In this document: positions 62,206-64,000 of the stretch, piece by piece | How positions within the stretch are numbered: the first letter of the stretch is position 1 | Layout of the letters: every line of letters starts with the position of its first letter | NCBI RefSeq assembly: GCF_024703995.1 | Contig: NZ_JAMXQV010000001.1 | Coordinates: forward strand, 496,001-560,000 | DNA: 64,000 nucleotides | DNA from: Amycolatopsis iheyensis | Lineage (GTDB): Bacteria; Actinomycetota; Actinomycetes; Mycobacteriales; Pseudonocardiaceae | Direction of reading: 5' to 3' | Position numbers and translations under genes: made by a program | Notes under the pieces: generated by a model | Told to the model about the DNA's origin: nothing | What the model saw: the letters and a program-made list of their open reading frames with translations, nothing else | The model's database searches: none

Positions 62206-62885
62206 CCGCGCTCGATCGCGTCGAGCATCGACCACAGCACGTCGCACTTGAACGACAGCGCGGCGATCGCGCGGTCCTGCTGTTCGCGCGTGACGCAGTG
62301 GCGGACGACGATGTCCAAGGTGTCCTTGCCTTCGCCGGAAACCTTGTCGATCCGGTTGGTGAAGTAGGCGAGGTCTTCGCGGGCGATCCACGAGTAGTGG
62401 GCGAGCATGTCCGCGACGCGCTGCTGCATCAGGTGCCCGGCGAACATCTCGGTGAGCCCGGACGCGACCGCCTCCCACCACGGTTTCGTGCGCGCGAAGC
62501 TCACATACGCGTCGACGGCGAACCGGACGCCGGGTGCGACGTGCCGCTCGGCCAGGACCTCGTCCCGCGCCAGGCCGACGGCTTCGCAGAGCCGCAGCCA
62601 CCGCTCGATCCCGCCGGTGCCGGCGTGCGCGCCGTCGTGGTAGACGATCCGGTCCAGCCACTGGCGGCGGATCTCCGGCAGCGGGCAGTTGCTGATGATC
62701 GCGGCGTCCTTCTGCGGCAGCCGGCTCTGGTAGTACCAGCGGTTGGCCGCCCAGACCCGCAGCTCGTGCTCGTCGAGCTCGCCCGCGTGCAGCCGGCGGT
62801 GGAACGGGTGCGTGCCCCAGTACCGGTCCGAAAGACCGCGCAGGGCCCCGATGAATGCGCTTTCCGCGAGCGGCTCGACGGGCAT
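62202..62885 (-). CDS. pqqC: Pyrroloquinoline-quinone synthase PqqC
   Basis: 227 residues, helical oxidase that closes the ring in the last step. Active-site segments include HPFHRRLHAGEL, WAANRWYYQSRLPQKDA, YHDGAHAGTGGIERW and SWIAREDLAYFTNR. Normal length. It follows pqqA by 3 nt. Confidence 0.95.
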   Translation of the reverse strand: MPVEPLAESAFIGALRGLSDRYWGTHPFHRRLHAGELDEHELRVWAANRWYYQSRLPQKDAAIISNCPLPEIRRQWLDRIVYHDGAHAGTGGIERWLRLCEAVGLARDEVLAERHVAPGVRFAVDAYVSFARTKPWWEAVASGLTEMFAGHLMQQRVADMLAHYSWIAREDLAYFTNRIDKVSGEGKDTLDIVVRHCVTREQQDRAIAALSFKCDVLWSMLDAIERG

Positions 62886-62888
62886 CGG

Positions 62889-62975
62889 TCAGTCCGCCAG
62901 GCGAGCCGCGTAGGCGGTCACCTCCATGGGAGTTTCGTATTCGACGAAGTCGGGAGTCGTCCACACCTCGGTCAT
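62889..62975 (-). CDS. pqqA: PQQ precursor peptide PqqA
   Basis: 28 residues, with AAAGGAG 6 nt upstream. The central part WTTPDFVEYETPMEVTAYAA carries Glu18 and Tyr22 in the ExxxY arrangement that PqqE crosslinks. First gene of the pqqA-C-D-E-B operon; TCGGAA/TTCCGA (63038-63056) upstream is an inverted repeat that may regulate it. Confidence 0.93.
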   Translation of the reverse strand: MTEVWTTPDFVEYETPMEVTAYAARLAD

Positions 62976-63083
62976 GTCGTGCTCCTTTCCGTGAACCGCC
63001 ACGGTAGGAGCGAGGTGATCGGGCTGGCCAGTCCAATTCGGAAAGTTTCCTTCCGATGGCGCAGTGCGGTGCCGGTCAGCGGG

Positions 63084-64000
63084 CTACTTGACGGCGGCTT
63101 CCAGCTCCACCAGCGCGGTGTCGAGGTGGGTCAGGATCCGCTGCAGGTGCGGCACGCTGCGGCGGCAGCCGGTGACGCCGAAGTCGAGGTTGTCGCCGTT
63201 GCTGGTCAGCGTGATGTTCACGGCCTGGCCGTCGAGCAGCACCGACGCCGGGTAGATGCCGTCGAGCTGCGCGCCGTTCCAGTACATCTGCTTGCGCGGC
63301 CCGGGCACGTTGGAGATCACCAGGTTGAACGGCGGCCGCGTGTTGTTGACGACGCCCGGGATCGGCGAGATGCCGAGCTGCGCCACGTTGATCCCGGACA
63401 GCAGCAGCGTCTGCAACGGCGTCAGCTCCGAGAACAGCCGCTTGCCGTTGCGCATCGACTGGTGGATCGTGACGAGCCGCTTGCCCGCGTCCGGCAGGTC
63501 GGTGGCCAGGTTGCACAGCAGCGCGCCGATGTTGTTGCCCGCCGCCTCACCCGGGTCGTTCTGCCGGCGCAGCGACACCGGCACCATCGCGATCAGCGGC
63601 GCGTCCGGCAGCGCGCGCTGCTCGATGAGGTAGTCCCGCAGCGCGCCCGAGCACATCGCGAGCACGACGTCGTTGCGCGACACCCCGCCGGCCGTCGCCA
63701 CCTTGCGGACGCGGTCGAGCGACCACGACTGCGCCGCGAACCGCCGCGCGCCGCCGATCGGCACGTTCAACATCGTCCGCGGCGCCTGCCCCGGCAGGGT
63801 CACGGTGTGCTCGCTGAACGCCTCCCGCGCGACCTTCATCGCGGCCGGCGCCAGCCCGGCGAGCTGGTTGACGGTCTTGCCGGCGGTCTCCAGGAACGAG
63901 CGGGGGCTCTTGACGCGGCCTCCGCCGGGCTTGCGGCGGGTGCCCCACCACGGCGGGCAGTCCAGGTCGCCCGGGTCGTCCGACAGCGTGCCCTGCAGCT
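63084..64000 (-). CDS. Wax ester synthase/diacylglycerol acyltransferase (5' end outside window)
   Basis: C-terminal ~305 residues of a WS/DGAT enzyme, which esterifies fatty alcohols or diacylglycerol with acyl-CoA for storage lipid. VSRNDVVLAMCSGALRDYL (ND motif) and FNLVISNVPGPRKQMYWNGA are characteristic. The catalytic HHxxxDG would lie beyond base 64000. The open frame continues to the window edge, so the Met at 63839 is internal. Confidence 0.88.
   Translation of the reverse strand, partial: LQGTLSDDPGDLDCPPWWGTRRKPGGGRVKSPRSFLETAGKTVNQLAGLAPAAMKVAREAFSEHTVTLPGQAPRTMLNVPIGGARRFAAQSWSLDRVRKVATAGGVSRNDVVLAMCSGALRDYLIEQRALPDAPLIAMVPVSLRRQNDPGEAAGNNIGALLCNLATDLPDAGKRLVTIHQSMRNGKRLFSELTPLQTLLLSGINVAQLGISPIPGVVNNTRPPFNLVISNVPGPRKQMYWNGAQLDGIYPASVLLDGQAVNITLTSNGDNLDFGVTGCRRSVPHLQRILTHLDTALVELEAAVK

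Overview
This window comes from a high-GC actinomycete, most likely a Pseudonocardiales member such as Amycolatopsis. The evidence is the overall base composition, GC3-rich codons, frequent GTG starts, GGAGG-type ribosome sites, the mycobacterial-style fadE24/fadE23 and fadA/fadB pairs, and Fxs-type STAND/TPR proteins. I saw no rRNA, tRNA or CRISPR array. Both ends cut through genes: an acyl-CoA dehydrogenase at the left and a wax-ester/diacylglycerol acyltransferase at the right.

Layout. 1-3.2 kb: two acyl-CoA dehydrogenases behind a palindromic operator, then an LtrA-family membrane protein. 3.3-16.8 kb: the most unusual region. A class III cyclase-like protein with a C-terminal effector-associated domain, a VMAP-like protein, a MoxR-type AAA+ ATPase and a 1403-residue vWA/NB-ARC/TPR protein form one operon that matches the 'vWA-MoxR-VMAP' type of NTP-dependent conflict/signalling system. 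Beside it lie a two-TM membrane protein, a HExxH peptide hydroxylase-like enzyme with a small FxsA-like precursor but no radical SAM partner, and a second NB-ARC/TPR protein. 16.8-21.6 kb: a double TetR regulator divergent from fadA-fadB, closed by a strong hairpin. 21.6-26.7 kb: flavin reductase, secreted GH92 mannosidase, and a membrane protein/YCII/ECF42-type sigma operon. 26.7-31 kb: an IS481 scar, then a histidine kinase-response regulator-MMPL transporter operon. 31-36 kb: a lipoprotein, an MFS exporter, and an operon of three DUF574 methyltransferases with a histidine phosphatase. 36-41.9 kb: a coupled FAD oxidase/TPP enzyme pair, a Tat-exported multicopper oxidase with a small membrane partner, and LysR.

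41.9-45.1 kb: a secreted cutinase/PE-PPE-type hydrolase gene is split by a 2.47-kb element. The element has short imperfect inverted ends, a decayed tyrosine recombinase and an unknown cargo gene. Removing it by hand restores the reading frame exactly across the junction. 45.2-46.6 kb: an aldo/keto reductase, then a 30-residue His-rich ORF sharing a bidirectional terminator with it. 46.6-56.5 kb: a catabolic cluster (DUF3830, class III aminotransferase, semialdehyde dehydrogenase, tartrate/isopropylmalate-type dehydrogenase, GntR/FCD regulator, two maleate isomerase-like proteins, 2-hydroxyacid dehydrogenase, amidase) tied together by three copies of ATTGTNGACAAT, one at each promoter region. 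56.5-59 kb: small protein, MaoC hydratase, MFS and ArsR regulator. 59.1-63 kb: aldo/keto reductase and a PQQ operon in the order pqqA-C-D-E-B.

Two short words, GTATACAA (9 sites) and TGTCCGATTG (6 sites), recur inside unrelated genes in different reading frames far more often than this base composition predicts. They look like DNA-level signals rather than protein-level ones. Functional calls rest on recognised motifs only; no database search was possible.
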